From contig CAZXOK010000009.1 in NCBI GenBank assembly GCA_964642175.1, positions 1-64,000 of the forward strand: DNA of 64,000 bases. Reading direction: 5' to 3'. Made by a program: the position numbers and the translations under genes. The notes under the pieces are model-generated. The model saw nothing but the letters and a program-made list of their open reading frames with translations. It ran no database searches and was not told where the DNA came from. Of the stretch, positions 51,604 to 60,713 are shown one piece after another (position 1 is the stretch's first letter; each line of letters opens with the position of its first letter). The DNA comes from JANQGG01 sp964642175. Lineage in GTDB: Bacteria; Bacteroidota; Chlorobiia; Chlorobiales; Chloroherpetonaceae.

Positions 51604-53169
51604 ATGCCGGCATTGCGAACTCTTCCAGGTGTCTTAGCCCTGCTTTTTTGCACTTTCTCAAACAGTTGGTCACAATCGTTGAACCGGGCTGTCCTGGAAA
51701 AGTACCAACTCTCGCTGCCGCTGCAGACTACCATTCAATCCAACGCCATCAGCCACGCCGCTATCAATAGCAACACAGGGGATGTATGGTTTGCCACAAA
51801 TAAGGGGCTAAGGGCAACAAACAATGGCGGAGCAAATTTCAGGGGCCACAGCGGTGCAGAAGCACTTACCCGGCAGGGTACTTATGGGTTGTTTGTTCAA
51901 AACGACACCCTTCTTGCTTCAACCGCATACCGGTCAGACAAAAGTGGCAACCCACCCGCTGGTGATGGCTTTTTTATTTCCACGAACAACGCATTAAGCT
52001 GGCAAACCCGGTCCCAGCCACTGGACTTGCCTAACGACACCACCCTGAGTTATGGCAGTAATACCCTGAAAGCCTTGCCAATCATTGTTCCCGAGCAAAA
52101 TGTCATTTATGATTTTGCCATCGGCCCGATGCCCGGTATGATCTGGGCCGCCACGTGGTCAGGCGGCATTCGGCGCTCAACCGATTTCGGCCATACCTGG
52201 CAACGGGTCGTGCTCCCGCCAACAGGCCGGCAGACCATCTCACCCGGTGAAAACCTTGATTTTGTGGTGGAGCCACAGCGCGGCAGCACTGGCCACTTTG
52301 TTTATCTTGGTTTTTCGGTATGCCTGGCCACAGATGGCTCGCTCTGGGTTGGCACGGTTGATGGCTTGTGTAAATCAACCAATCCCGGCGAAGATGATCC
52401 GAGTTGGGTAAAGTACAACCGGGCATTCAGTCAAATCACCGGCAATTGGGTTACAGTGATCAAAGAACAGCCCGGGACCAAAGCTATTTGGGCCGCTACC
52501 TGGCAGGCCGAAGGTAACGACGAGTATGATGGGCTCTCATATACCACGGATAACGGGCAGACCTGGCAAACCACGCTGGCCGGTGAGCGGATCTACGATC
52601 TTGGATTTGAGGATCAGACCATTTATGCAGCCGGTGTAAATGGCTTGTTTATTTCCCGCGATGGCGGCAGCAGCTGGATTCAGAAATTTCAGCTTACCGA
52701 TAAATCTGATCCCAAACGCAAAATCCTGGCCGGCAATGAGTTTTACTGTACCCAGACCGAGCTGCTTTCAGGAAATACTGCCCGGATATGGGTTGGCTCG
52801 GAAGACGGGCTGGCGTTCAGCGAAGATGAAGGCATGAGCTGGACCATCCTGCGGGCAGACCGGGCTGTTTCGTCAAAAAGTAAAACCTACGCCTACCCCA
52901 ATCCTTTTTCGCCAAAACTTGATCAGGTCGTTCGCCTGCGCTACCGGTTAAATTCGGCTGGTGCAGTAACCATCACGATTTACGATTTTAACATGTCCCC
53001 TGTCAGAAAGCTTCTTCAAGGGGATATCAGAACCCAAACACCCGAGGCTGAAGAAAGCTGGGATGGCAAGAATGATTTTGGCGGAAGAGTAACCAACGGT
53101 GTCTATTTTTACAGGGTTGAAACTCCCACCCAAGCTCCGGTTTGGGGGAAAATTCTCGTTCTTCAATAG
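51604..53169 (+). CDS. Exported beta-propeller (sortilin/BNR-like) with FlgD-like sorting domain
   Basis: 521 residues. A signal peptide ends near NSWSQ. The body holds BNR/Asp-box-like repeats of the glycosyl-hydrolase/Ycf48 propeller type: TNNGGANF, STNNALSWQTR, STDFGHTWQRV, TTDNGQTWQTT, SRDGGSSWIQ and SEDEGMSWTIL. The C-terminal 90 residues (YAYPNPFSPKLDQ, VTITIYDFNM, WDGKNDFGGRVTNGVYFYRV) form a FlgD-like/por-sorting Ig domain, so T9SS export is likely. It is coupled to the lipoprotein one base upstream. No catalytic residues are recognised. Confidence 0.78.
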   Translation: MPALRTLPGVLALLFCTFSNSWSQSLNRAVLEKYQLSLPLQTTIQSNAISHAAINSNTGDVWFATNKGLRATNNGGANFRGHSGAEALTRQGTYGLFVQNDTLLASTAYRSDKSGNPPAGDGFFISTNNALSWQTRSQPLDLPNDTTLSYGSNTLKALPIIVPEQNVIYDFAIGPMPGMIWAATWSGGIRRSTDFGHTWQRVVLPPTGRQTISPGENLDFVVEPQRGSTGHFVYLGFSVCLATDGSLWVGTVDGLCKSTNPGEDDPSWVKYNRAFSQITGNWVTVIKEQPGTKAIWAATWQAEGNDEYDGLSYTTDNGQTWQTTLAGERIYDLGFEDQTIYAAGVNGLFISRDGGSSWIQKFQLTDKSDPKRKILAGNEFYCTQTELLSGNTARIWVGSEDGLAFSEDEGMSWTILRADRAVSSKSKTYAYPNPFSPKLDQVVRLRYRLNSAGAVTITIYDFNMSPVRKLLQGDIRTQTPEAEESWDGKNDFGGRVTNGVYFYRVETPTQAPVWGKILVLQ

Positions 53170-53172
53170 CTC

Positions 53173-53907
53173 TTAGGCTTTATACAATGCCCTGACTTTT
53201 TCTAAATCTTCCGGTGTATCAACGGCCTGAGAAGAAAGGCTGGTTTCAACGCATTTTATGTTGATGCCATGCTCCAACAGCCTGAGTTGTTCCAGGCTTT
53301 CTATCTGCTCCAGTTTGGATTTAGACCACTTGCTGAACGCCATCAGAACATCTTTTTTGTATCCATACAACCCGATATGGCGATAATAGTAAAAATCCTC
53401 CGGTATATGACGGGCATATGGAATGGGTGAGCGTGAGAAATAAAGGGCATTCATTTCTTGATCCACAGCAACCTTGACCACATTTGGATTTTGAACGTCC
53501 GGATCATCCATAGCCATGCGCTTTACAAGGGTGGTGCATGAGGTTGAGGCATCTGATAAAAAAGGCTCAATGGCCGCGTCTATCATTTTTGGCGGGATCA
53601 GGGGTTCATCACCCTGAACATTGATCACCACATCCAGATCCATATCCCCGACTACATAAGCGATCCGGTCCGAGCCGGTTTGGATGCTCTCTGGTGTTAG
53701 AACCGCCTTGCAACCAAACCTGGCCAGTTCATCCAAAATCCTCTGGTTGTCGGTTGCCACCAGTACATTCCGGCAAAGCTCGGAGCGTAAGGCTTGCTCA
53801 TAGGTTCTGACAATGAGTGGCTTGCCGTGTATCTCAGCCAGCATTTTTTCAGATAACCGCGTCGAGTGCAAACGGGCAGGTAAAACAATTGCAATGTTCA
53901 TGGGCAT
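53173..53907 (-). CDS. kdsB: CMP-KDO synthetase
   Basis: 244 residues. It activates 3-deoxy-manno-octulosonate with CTP for lipopolysaccharide core synthesis. Motifs are VLPARLHSTRLSEKMLAEIHGKP, VVINVQGDEPLIPP and YFSRSPIPYAR, with HIGLYGYKKDVL. Its ATG directly abuts the dtd stop codon. An ATG two codons in (53901) is an equally good start. With LptE it shows that the organism makes LPS. Confidence 0.95.
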   Translation of the reverse strand: MPMNIAIVLPARLHSTRLSEKMLAEIHGKPLIVRTYEQALRSELCRNVLVATDNQRILDELARFGCKAVLTPESIQTGSDRIAYVVGDMDLDVVINVQGDEPLIPPKMIDAAIEPFLSDASTSCTTLVKRMAMDDPDVQNPNVVKVAVDQEMNALYFSRSPIPYARHIPEDFYYYRHIGLYGYKKDVLMAFSKWSKSKLEQIESLEQLRLLEHGINIKCVETSLSSQAVDTPEDLEKVRALYKA

Positions 53908-54360
53908 TTAATCGGCAGGGGGAGATTCAAGCATTAAGGTTACCGGGCCATCGTTAATCAGCGAAACCTGCATCATAGCCGCAAATTTTCCTGTTTCAAC
54001 CAGTACTTTTCCGGTTTGTTTTAAACTGTCTATAAATGCCAGATAGGTTTTCTGGGCCTCCTCGGGTGGTGCAGCCTCACTGAATCCCGGACGGTTTCCC
54101 TTCCGGGCATCACCATACAGTGTGAATTGAGAAACACACAAAATACTGCCACCAACATCCAGGAGCGATTGGTTCATCTTTCCTTCTTCATCTTCAAATA
54201 TCCTGAGATTCAGGACTTTTTTAGCCAGCCAGTTGACATCTTTTTGGCTATCGGTATGCGTGATCCCCACAAAGAGCAGCAAACCCTTACCGATGGATCC
54301 CACGACTTTTTCTTCAACTGTTACCGATGCTTTAGAAACGCGTTGAACCATAACTCGCAT
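53908..54360 (-). CDS. dtd: D-aminoacyl-tRNA deacylase
   Basis: 150 residues. It removes D-amino acids (and Gly mischarged on tRNA-Ala) from tRNA. MRVMVQRVSKASVTVE opens it; the active-site motifs CVSQFTLYGDARKGNRP and the C-terminal NDGPVTLMLES (GPVT cross-subunit motif) are intact. It is directly joined to kdsB downstream. Confidence 0.95.
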   Translation of the reverse strand: MRVMVQRVSKASVTVEEKVVGSIGKGLLLFVGITHTDSQKDVNWLAKKVLNLRIFEDEEGKMNQSLLDVGGSILCVSQFTLYGDARKGNRPGFSEAAPPEEAQKTYLAFIDSLKQTGKVLVETGKFAAMMQVSLINDGPVTLMLESPPAD

Positions 54361-54463
54361 AAGCTGAACACCTGTTTCTTGACAATCTTGAACTTGAAAA
54401 CGTACAACTATTCTGAGGGAAAACCCAGAAATCAGGGCCTGGAATTATGAAGCGGTAATAAAC

Positions 54464-54757
54464 TTAACACCAATTAGAAAGGTATTCATGAATGTTTTTT
54501 TCACTCAATCCTTTTATCAAAACCCTTTTTTGTTTGGACTGCTGACCTGAGATCAATTGGATTTTATTTTTAGCCACCCCAAATGCACCAGCCAGAGTAG
54601 CTAAAAGCACCTTGTTGGCGGCATTATCAACAGGTGGAGACGCTACTTTTATCTTCAACATGCCGTTGTACTCGCCAACACATTCGGTTTTGGATGAGTT
54701 TGGCTGCACCCTGACGTGCAAAATTATACCTTCATCAGCGAGTTCATAACGAACCAT
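54464..54757 (-). CDS. DUF167 (YggU family) protein
   Basis: 97 residues. The YggU/DUF167 pattern is clear: LHVRVQPNSSKTECVG, LKIKVASPPVDNAANKVLLATLA and KNKIQLISGQQSKQKRVLI. The function is unknown; the family is small and cytoplasmic. It starts five bases after gatC ends. Confidence 0.88.
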   Translation of the reverse strand: MVRYELADEGIILHVRVQPNSSKTECVGEYNGMLKIKVASPPVDNAANKVLLATLAGAFGVAKNKIQLISGQQSKQKRVLIKGLSEKNIHEYLSNWC

Positions 54758-54762
54758 GCACC

Positions 54763-55050
54763 CTATCCAATAACTTTTGGCACTTTAAAGAAACGCTCCT
54801 GGCTATCGGGCGCATTTTTCAGGGCATCTTCATTTGGAATGGATTCTATAACCTGGTCGGGACGCAACACATTGGTGCGATCGTTCATATTGGCAAGTGG
54901 CTCTACCTGGGAGGTATCGCACTCATTGAGTTTTTCCACGTAATGCAGGATAGTGTTGAGCTCCCTTGTCATTTTCTCTTTCTGATCTTCATTAAAACGC
55001 AACTTGGCAAGTGTGGCGATATACTCAACATCTTTTAGGGTAACGGACAT
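54763..55050 (-). CDS. gatC: Asp/Glu-tRNA amidotransferase subunit C
   Basis: 95 residues. It is the small GatC chaperone of the GatCAB amidotransferase that converts Glu-tRNA(Gln) or Asp-tRNA(Asn): TLKDVEYIATLAKLRFNEDQ and LNTILHYVEKLNECDTSQVE, then RPDQV. GatA and GatB are not nearby. It is 52 bases downstream of the symporter gene. Confidence 0.92.
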   Translation of the reverse strand: MSVTLKDVEYIATLAKLRFNEDQKEKMTRELNTILHYVEKLNECDTSQVEPLANMNDRTNVLRPDQVIESIPNEDALKNAPDSQERFFKVPKVIG

Positions 55051-55102
55051 ATTAGGTTTTTCTTAAAATGATTAATAAAATTTTGGTTGAACCGCACATA
55101 TA

Positions 55103-56626
55103 TCAACGAAAGCGGCGGATTTCACCACTCTTGAGCCGGCTCAAATAGGAATCCAGTTCTTCTTTCACTTTTGGTGCAAGAATGTATAACCCAAGCACAT
55201 TCGGGAAACACATGGCAAAGATCATGGCATCGGTAAAGTTAATCACGCTGTCGAGCTCCATAGCAGCACCCAGTACTACAAATACACAGAAAATAAACTT
55301 GTAGCTTAAATCTGAGGCTTTGTTTTCACCGAAAATATAGGTCCATGCTTTCAGCCCATAGTAAGACCAGGCGATCATGGTCGAAAACGCAAACATCAAA
55401 ACAGCCATTGAGAGAACAACCGGGAACCAGGGAATAACACTTTCAAACGCACTGGATGTAAGTTCAACACCATCAACACCCTGCTGGGTATAAAGCCCGG
55501 TTAGAATGATGACCAGGGCGGTCATGGTACAAACAACTACCGTATCCAGGAACGGTTCCAACAAAGCCACCAGGCCTTCAGTGATCGGCTCATCGGTTTT
55601 TACCGCTGAGTGTGCAATCGGTGCAGAGCCAATGCCGGCTTCGTTGGAAAAGGCGGCACGTTTAAAGCCCTGGATCATAACCCCAATAACACCACCGGCA
55701 ACGGCTTGCCCGGTGAAAGCACTTTCTACAATCAATGCCACAACACCTGGAATGGCCTGAATGTTGGCAAAAATAATAAACAAGGATGCGGTTACATAGA
55801 TCACAAACATCAGGGGGACCAATTTATCAGTGACCCGTGCAATACTTTTAATACCACCAATAATCACAACGCCAACCAGAATAGCAATGATGAGCCCAAA
55901 TAACCATCCCTGGTTATAGAAAAAACTAGCCTCACCACCCGTAACCACTACGAACTGTTTATAGGCCTGGTTGATCTGGAACATATTTCCGCCGCCAAAT
56001 GAACCACCAATACACATGATCGCAAAAAACACGGCCATTACTTTACCGAACCCTTCCCAGCCTTTTTCGGCAAAACCTTTGCTGATGTAATACATCGGGC
56101 CGCCTGAAACAGAGCCATCAGGGTTAATATTACGATATTTAACACCCAGCGTACATTCAACAAATTTTGAGGACATTCCCAGAAGCCCGGCAACGATCAT
56201 CCAAAACGTGGCGCCCGGACCGCCAAGGGTTATCGCTACGGCAACTCCGGCAATATTACCTAAACCTATCGTTCCCGATAATGCAGCTGTTAAAGCCTGA
56301 AAATGAGAGAGTTCACCTTTCTGGTGATCCGGATTGTCATACACCCCCCGTATCAGATCTAAAGCCAGTCCAAAGCCTCTGAAATTGATAAATCCCATGT
56401 AAATGGTGAAAAATATCGCTCCGAGTAAGAGCCATACCAGTACAAATGGAACGGAGGCATCTCCAACCGGGAAGGAATAAAAAATAATTTCTGCAGAAAG
56501 ATCTGAAATTGGTGCTACAATATCGTTTATGGTTTCATCAATACTTTTAGCTGAAGGAGATTGAGCCAAAAGTGCCGATGAATTGAAAAACAAAAAACAA
56601 AGGCCAAGCAAATAGTTTTTAATCAT
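55103..56626 (-). CDS. Sodium:alanine (AGCS family) symporter
   Basis: 507 residues, with about ten or eleven membrane helices after a hydrophobic, possibly cleaved N-terminus. AGCS signatures are ALTAALSGTIGLGNIAGVA, GGPGATFWMIVAGLLGMSSK, GGPMYYISKG and KRAAFSNEAGIGSAPIAHSA. It takes up alanine or glycine with Na+, which suits a marine cell. It is the first gene of the minus-strand run to kdsB. Confidence 0.93.
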   Translation of the reverse strand: MIKNYLLGLCFLFFNSSALLAQSPSAKSIDETINDIVAPISDLSAEIIFYSFPVGDASVPFVLVWLLLGAIFFTIYMGFINFRGFGLALDLIRGVYDNPDHQKGELSHFQALTAALSGTIGLGNIAGVAVAITLGGPGATFWMIVAGLLGMSSKFVECTLGVKYRNINPDGSVSGGPMYYISKGFAEKGWEGFGKVMAVFFAIMCIGGSFGGGNMFQINQAYKQFVVVTGGEASFFYNQGWLFGLIIAILVGVVIIGGIKSIARVTDKLVPLMFVIYVTASLFIIFANIQAIPGVVALIVESAFTGQAVAGGVIGVMIQGFKRAAFSNEAGIGSAPIAHSAVKTDEPITEGLVALLEPFLDTVVVCTMTALVIILTGLYTQQGVDGVELTSSAFESVIPWFPVVLSMAVLMFAFSTMIAWSYYGLKAWTYIFGENKASDLSYKFIFCVFVVLGAAMELDSVINFTDAMIFAMCFPNVLGLYILAPKVKEELDSYLSRLKSGEIRRFR

Positions 56627-56855
56627 AGTATTTTTTGTTGGTCTTGCCGGCTATATCGTTGCACTATCCGAAACTGTATGATGTTGTATTCTGAATAATG
56701 CTTGCCAAACATGAAAAGTACTTTAGTGCAGTTGCACCAGAAAGCACAAAATCCATAAAACTAAGCTTTAAGGTAGGCTAAAATAAAAAACAAAAAAAAG
56801 AAATAATAGGCTTGGAAAGTAAAATCCAATTTTTTATAATTGTAGCTTATTATTT

Positions 56856-56930
56856 GGAGCCGTAGCTCAGTTTGGTTAGAGCGCCTGCCTGTCACGCAGG
56901 AGGTCGCGAGTTCGAGTCTCGTCGGCTCCG
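56856..56930 (+). tRNA. tRNA-Asp (anticodon GTC)
   Basis: 75 bases fold into a full cloverleaf. The acceptor stem is GGAGCCG/CGGCTCC with discriminator G. The D arm is GCTC...GAGC, the anticodon stem CCTGC/GCAGG with loop CTGTCAC (anticodon GTC), and the T arm GCGAG-TTCGAGT-CTCGT. The 3' CCA is not encoded. It is the only RNA gene of a standard class in the window; its flanks (56627-56855 and 56931-57070) show nothing else. Confidence 0.97.
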
Positions 56931-57070
56931 CATAATTTCCCCGCAAAGATCATCTTTTTCCACATTTCATCTCAGCATCTAATTACAGGTATTTCACTTT
57001 ACCGTGATTTAGTGTATTTTCATGTGAGATATGTGAGTTGTAATTATTTCTTACCCTTAACTTTCCAGAC

Positions 57071-57877
57071 ATGAAAAACAGCTTAGGTAATAACATGCTG
57101 AACCCGAAAACAACCATTTTATTATTTATCCTGATCTTGCTCGGGATTCAATCGCAGCCGTTAGAAGCCAAAACCAAGCCGTCCAAAATAGACTCGCTTA
57201 AAGCGATCATTAACAAAAATCATAGAAACTACTCTGCTCAGTTCACCCTTGGTCAATTGCTTAAAGAGAAGGGGAAATTAACCCAGGCCGGTTGGTACTT
57301 TAAAGAAGCCAGCAATATAAGGCCAAAATCCATTGAAGCCCATTACGAACTTGCCAAATGCTACCAGGCTCTCAGACACTATTCAGATGCTGCTAATGTC
57401 TATCGAATAGTAGTGAGACTGGATCCTTATTTTCTGGAAGCATACAATGGTCTGGCCCAATGTTATATTCAGCAAAAACAGTACAAGATGGCCATTTCTT
57501 CCTCCTACAATGCCTTATCGCTCGATAGCAGTTCATTTGTAGCCTATTTGAACTATGGCAGGGCAAAAGTTGCGCTGGAAGATTACAACGCCGGGCTCTC
57601 TGCTCTGGCAAAAGCCACCAACCTCAATCCCAAATACCCTCTTACTTATAAGTATCTTGGCGATGCGTTTTTAAAGATGAAAAAATATCCCGATGCCATT
57701 AATGCTTATAAAAAGTACCTGGCTTTTCCTGAAGCAAAACCAACTGCTTACTTTAAACTGGGGCTTATTTATGTCTCAAGAAATCAAAAGAAAGACGCCC
57801 AGAAGGTTTATCAAAAACTCAGAACTATCCATCCGCGCTTAGGCACAAAATTACGCCACCGTATCGAAATCATGTAA
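57071..57877 (+). CDS. Exported TPR protein
   Basis: 268 residues. The hydrophobic N-terminus TTILLFILILLGIQSQPLEA looks like a signal peptide. About five tandem TPRs follow, for example YELAKCYQALRHYSDAANVY and YKYLGDAFLKMKKYPDAINA. It was probably a protein-protein scaffold of the periplasm; partners are unknown. It stands 92 bases before a second TPR gene of the same orientation. Confidence 0.7.
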   Translation: MKNSLGNNMLNPKTTILLFILILLGIQSQPLEAKTKPSKIDSLKAIINKNHRNYSAQFTLGQLLKEKGKLTQAGWYFKEASNIRPKSIEAHYELAKCYQALRHYSDAANVYRIVVRLDPYFLEAYNGLAQCYIQQKQYKMAISSSYNALSLDSSSFVAYLNYGRAKVALEDYNAGLSALAKATNLNPKYPLTYKYLGDAFLKMKKYPDAINAYKKYLAFPEAKPTAYFKLGLIYVSRNQKKDAQKVYQKLRTIHPRLGTKLRHRIEIM

Positions 57878-57969
57878 TTATTTAATTCTTAGGTGATGAT
57901 GATATACTCTTACCCAACAGGTACAGAGTGCATGTGGCCGTTTTTTAATAATCAAATCTATACCGTTAC

Positions 57970-58557
57970 ATGACACGTGCATTCACTATTTCTCTAATGT
58001 GGTGCCTGACTCTCTTTTTCTGGGGTTGCCAGGCCAATCAAGGGATTGAAAAACTTCAGCGAGAAGTATGGCAAAATCCCAAAAATACGCGAGCCTTGTT
58101 TAAACTGGGTGCAGCATATGGTGGAATGGAAGATTATGAGAATGCCAGTAAAACACTGGAGAAACTCGTCAGGATTGATTCCACAGATGCTTTGGCGTAT
58201 TCAGCATTAGGTGCGGCTTATTTTAATATGGAACAATACTCAAAAGCAATGGTTGCCTTTCAAAAAACAGTTGAACTGGACTCGGGTGTTACCGACTACT
58301 ACTCCGATTTAGCCAACACTTATTTCCAGTTAAAGAAATATCAAAAGGCTGTTTTGTCCTACCACAGGATCCTGAAACTTGATCCATCATTAACCGACAC
58401 CTACTATAACCTGGGACTTTGTTATGGATATCTCGGAGATCGGGCCAAAGCTATAGCGGCTCTGGATAAGCTTACTCCCGAGAACTCCTATTTGGCTTCA
58501 TCACTGGAAAGCAAGTTGGAAAACCTCTTTAATATGGATAAATCATCCGAAAACTAA
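57970..58557 (+). CDS. TPR lipoprotein
   Basis: 195 residues. A lipoprotein signal has lipobox FWGC with Cys20 (ISLMWCLTLFFWGCQ). Four TPRs follow (FKLGAAYGGMEDYENASKTL, YSALGAAYFNMEQYSKAMVA, YSDLANTYFQLKKYQKAVLS, YYNLGLCYGYLGDRAKAIAA), regular and well formed. It is likely anchored to the periplasmic face of a membrane as an assembly scaffold. It ends 11 bases before ugd, so the two are probably co-transcribed. Confidence 0.75.
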   Translation: MTRAFTISLMWCLTLFFWGCQANQGIEKLQREVWQNPKNTRALFKLGAAYGGMEDYENASKTLEKLVRIDSTDALAYSALGAAYFNMEQYSKAMVAFQKTVELDSGVTDYYSDLANTYFQLKKYQKAVLSYHRILKLDPSLTDTYYNLGLCYGYLGDRAKAIAALDKLTPENSYLASSLESKLENLFNMDKSSEN

Positions 58558-58568
58558 ACTGAAAAGCC

Positions 58569-59882
58569 ATGAAAAAAGTCGCAGTTATTGGAACCGGATA
58601 TGTTGGCCTGGTGGCCGGCACGTGTTTTGCTGAAACCGGCAACGATGTTGTTTGTGTAGATATCGATCAATCCAAAGTTGAAAAACTCTCTGGTGGTACC
58701 GTAACGATTTATGAACCCGGACTGGAAGTAATTTTTAAGCGTAATTTACGGGAAGAACGTCTTTGCTTTACAACAGATCTTGAGATGGCTGTAAAACAAA
58801 GTGATATCATTTTCCTTGCTCTGCCAACACCTCCGGATGAAGATGGCTCAGCTGATCTTAAATATGTACTGGGTGTGGCCGAACAGATCGGCAAAATTAT
58901 TACGTCTTACAAAGTAATTGTCAATAAAAGCACCGTACCTGTAGGTACAGCCAAAAAAGTGCGCGATAAAATATCTGAAAATACCACATGCGAATTTGAT
59001 GTGGTCAGTAATCCTGAATTTCTCAGAGAAGGTGTTGCTGTTGATGATTTCCTTAAGCCAGATCGCGTGGTTATTGGCAGCTCGTCTGAGCGGGCTTTAA
59101 GTATTATGAAAGAACTATACGAACCCTTTGTTCGCCAGGGCAACCCGATTATCACTATGGATGAACCCAGCGCTGAAATGACCAAATACACAGCCAACTC
59201 GATGCTTGCCCTTCGTATTTCATTCATGAACGAAATTGCAAATCTCTGCGATAAAGTTGGTGCCAATGTAGATATGGTGCGCCGCGGTATCGGTACAGAT
59301 TTTCGTATCGGCAAACACTTCCTGTATTCGGGTGTCGGCTATGGCGGCAGCTGTTTTCCAAAGGATGTCAAAGCGCTTATTAAAACTTCAACTGATTATG
59401 ATTACGATTTCCAGATCCTGAAATCGGCAGAGGATGTCAACCAGCGCCAGAAACATATCCTGGTTAAAAAAATGGAAAACCATTATGGCTCATCAAAAGA
59501 GTTGAGTGGCAAAACATTTGCAGTATGGGGATTAGCCTTTAAACCAAATACCGATGACATCCGCGAAGCCCCGGCCCTGGTTATTATTGATGACTTGCTG
59601 GCCAAAGGTGCGAAAATTAAAGCCTACGATCCGGAAGCAATGGACAATGTTCGTCCTAATTATGAAGACAGTATCACATTCTGTGATTCTATGTACGAAG
59701 TTCTGGATTATAGCGATGCACTGATTATCGTCACGGAATGGAATGAGTTTAGAAATCCAAACTTTGATAAAGTTAATGCACGGCTCAACAACAAACTTAT
59801 TTTTGATGGACGAAATGTATTTGATCCGGAAAAAATGATAGATTTGGGCTATACATACATTAGTATCGGCCGTCCGCAATAA
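58569..59882 (+). CDS. ugd: UDP-glucose 6-dehydrogenase
   Basis: 437 residues. It oxidises UDP-glucose (or a related NDP-sugar) twice to the uronic acid for capsule or LPS glycans. The NAD loop is VIGTGYVGLVAGTCFAETGN; the others are VNKSTVPVGTAKKV, SNPEFLREGVAV, the catalytic Cys in GYGGSCFPKDVKAL and the C-terminal FAVWGLAFKPNTDDIREAP. It is followed by a hairpin terminator and preceded by a TPR lipoprotein. Confidence 0.94.
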   Translation: MKKVAVIGTGYVGLVAGTCFAETGNDVVCVDIDQSKVEKLSGGTVTIYEPGLEVIFKRNLREERLCFTTDLEMAVKQSDIIFLALPTPPDEDGSADLKYVLGVAEQIGKIITSYKVIVNKSTVPVGTAKKVRDKISENTTCEFDVVSNPEFLREGVAVDDFLKPDRVVIGSSSERALSIMKELYEPFVRQGNPIITMDEPSAEMTKYTANSMLALRISFMNEIANLCDKVGANVDMVRRGIGTDFRIGKHFLYSGVGYGGSCFPKDVKALIKTSTDYDYDFQILKSAEDVNQRQKHILVKKMENHYGSSKELSGKTFAVWGLAFKPNTDDIREAPALVIIDDLLAKGAKIKAYDPEAMDNVRPNYEDSITFCDSMYEVLDYSDALIIVTEWNEFRNPNFDKVNARLNNKLIFDGRNVFDPEKMIDLGYTYISIGRPQ

Positions 59883-59899
59883 ACAACTGCAGTTTCTTT

Positions 59900-59935
59900 A
59901 AAGGTGCTTTGGCTTTCCAGAGCACCTTTTGTTAT
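59900..59935 (+). terminator. Terminator between ugd and rsmI
   Basis: The long hairpin AAAGGTGCT-T-TGG/CCA-G-AGCACCTTT (12 Watson-Crick pairs plus one T-G pair) has a CTTT loop and a T-rich tail, and begins 18 bases after the ugd stop. It includes the GTG at 59904, which therefore cannot sensibly be the rsmI start. Confidence 0.75.
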
Positions 59936-59972
59936 TTTAACAAGCCTTAAGGATTCTAACCATTGTATTACT

Positions 59973-60713
59973 TTGGACATATCAACTGATTTACCCGGAG
60001 GCTTGTATATTGTAGCAACGCCTATTGGCAATTTGGAGGATATTAGCCTTCGCGCCATACGGGTGTTGAAACAAGCAGATATTCTGGCATGTGAAGATAC
60101 CCGCCACACCAGGAAACTCTTAACTCATTTCAACATTACAGAAAAAAAGCTTCTGAGTTATCATAATTTTAACGAAGCAAAGCAAAGCCATGCTCTGGTT
60201 GAAGAGATAAAAAGCGGAAAACGGGTGGCTCTGGTTTCAGATGCCGGTACGCCCAGTGTTTCCGATCCCGGCTTTTTTTTGATTCGTTTGATCAATGAAC
60301 ACAACCTTCCAATATTCCCGATTCCCGGGCCAAGCGCTCTCACGGCGGCCTTGTCTGTTTCACCCATCCCGATCAACCGGTTTCATTTCGAGGGATTCCT
60401 TCCGCAAAAAAAAGGGCGTCAGACACGCTTAAAGCTTTTAAGCCAAATAGATGAAAGCCTGATCTTTTATGAGTCGCCTCACAGAATTGTAAAACTTTGC
60501 GATGAGATCCTGACCCACATGGGTGATCGGCTGATGATGGTTGGGCGTGAGCTGACCAAACTCCATGAAGAACTTATCACCGATCGCGTGTCGGTGATCC
60601 GCGAGTCGTTTTCAGGAAAAACCGTTCGTGGAGAATTTGTTGTAGTGGTGGAAGGCAAACAAACATTTTTGAAAAAATCATCCCAGGAAAAACCAGATGA
60701 AGATCGTTCGTAG
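59973..60713 (+). CDS. rsmI: 16S rRNA 2'-O-methyltransferase RsmI
   Basis: 246 residues from a TTG. A GTG at 59904 lies inside the ugd terminator and would add non-conserved residues, and no ATG precedes the conserved GGLYIVATPIGNLEDISLRA. It methylates C1402 of 16S rRNA. Family motifs are ACEDTRHTRKLL, LVSDAGTPSVSDPG, IPGPSALTAALSVS and FEGFLPQKKG, with YESPHRI. The stop overlaps panC by 17 bases. Confidence 0.9.
   Translation: MDISTDLPGGLYIVATPIGNLEDISLRAIRVLKQADILACEDTRHTRKLLTHFNITEKKLLSYHNFNEAKQSHALVEEIKSGKRVALVSDAGTPSVSDPGFFLIRLINEHNLPIFPIPGPSALTAALSVSPIPINRFHFEGFLPQKKGRQTRLKLLSQIDESLIFYESPHRIVKLCDEILTHMGDRLMMVGRELTKLHEELITDRVSVIRESFSGKTVRGEFVVVVEGKQTFLKKSSQEKPDEDRS

Noticed and set aside
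56761..56946. Minus-strand ORF of 61 codons containing the run EPTRLELATSCVTGRRSNQT
   Set aside because: It is the well-known false ORF read antisense through a tRNA-Asp gene.
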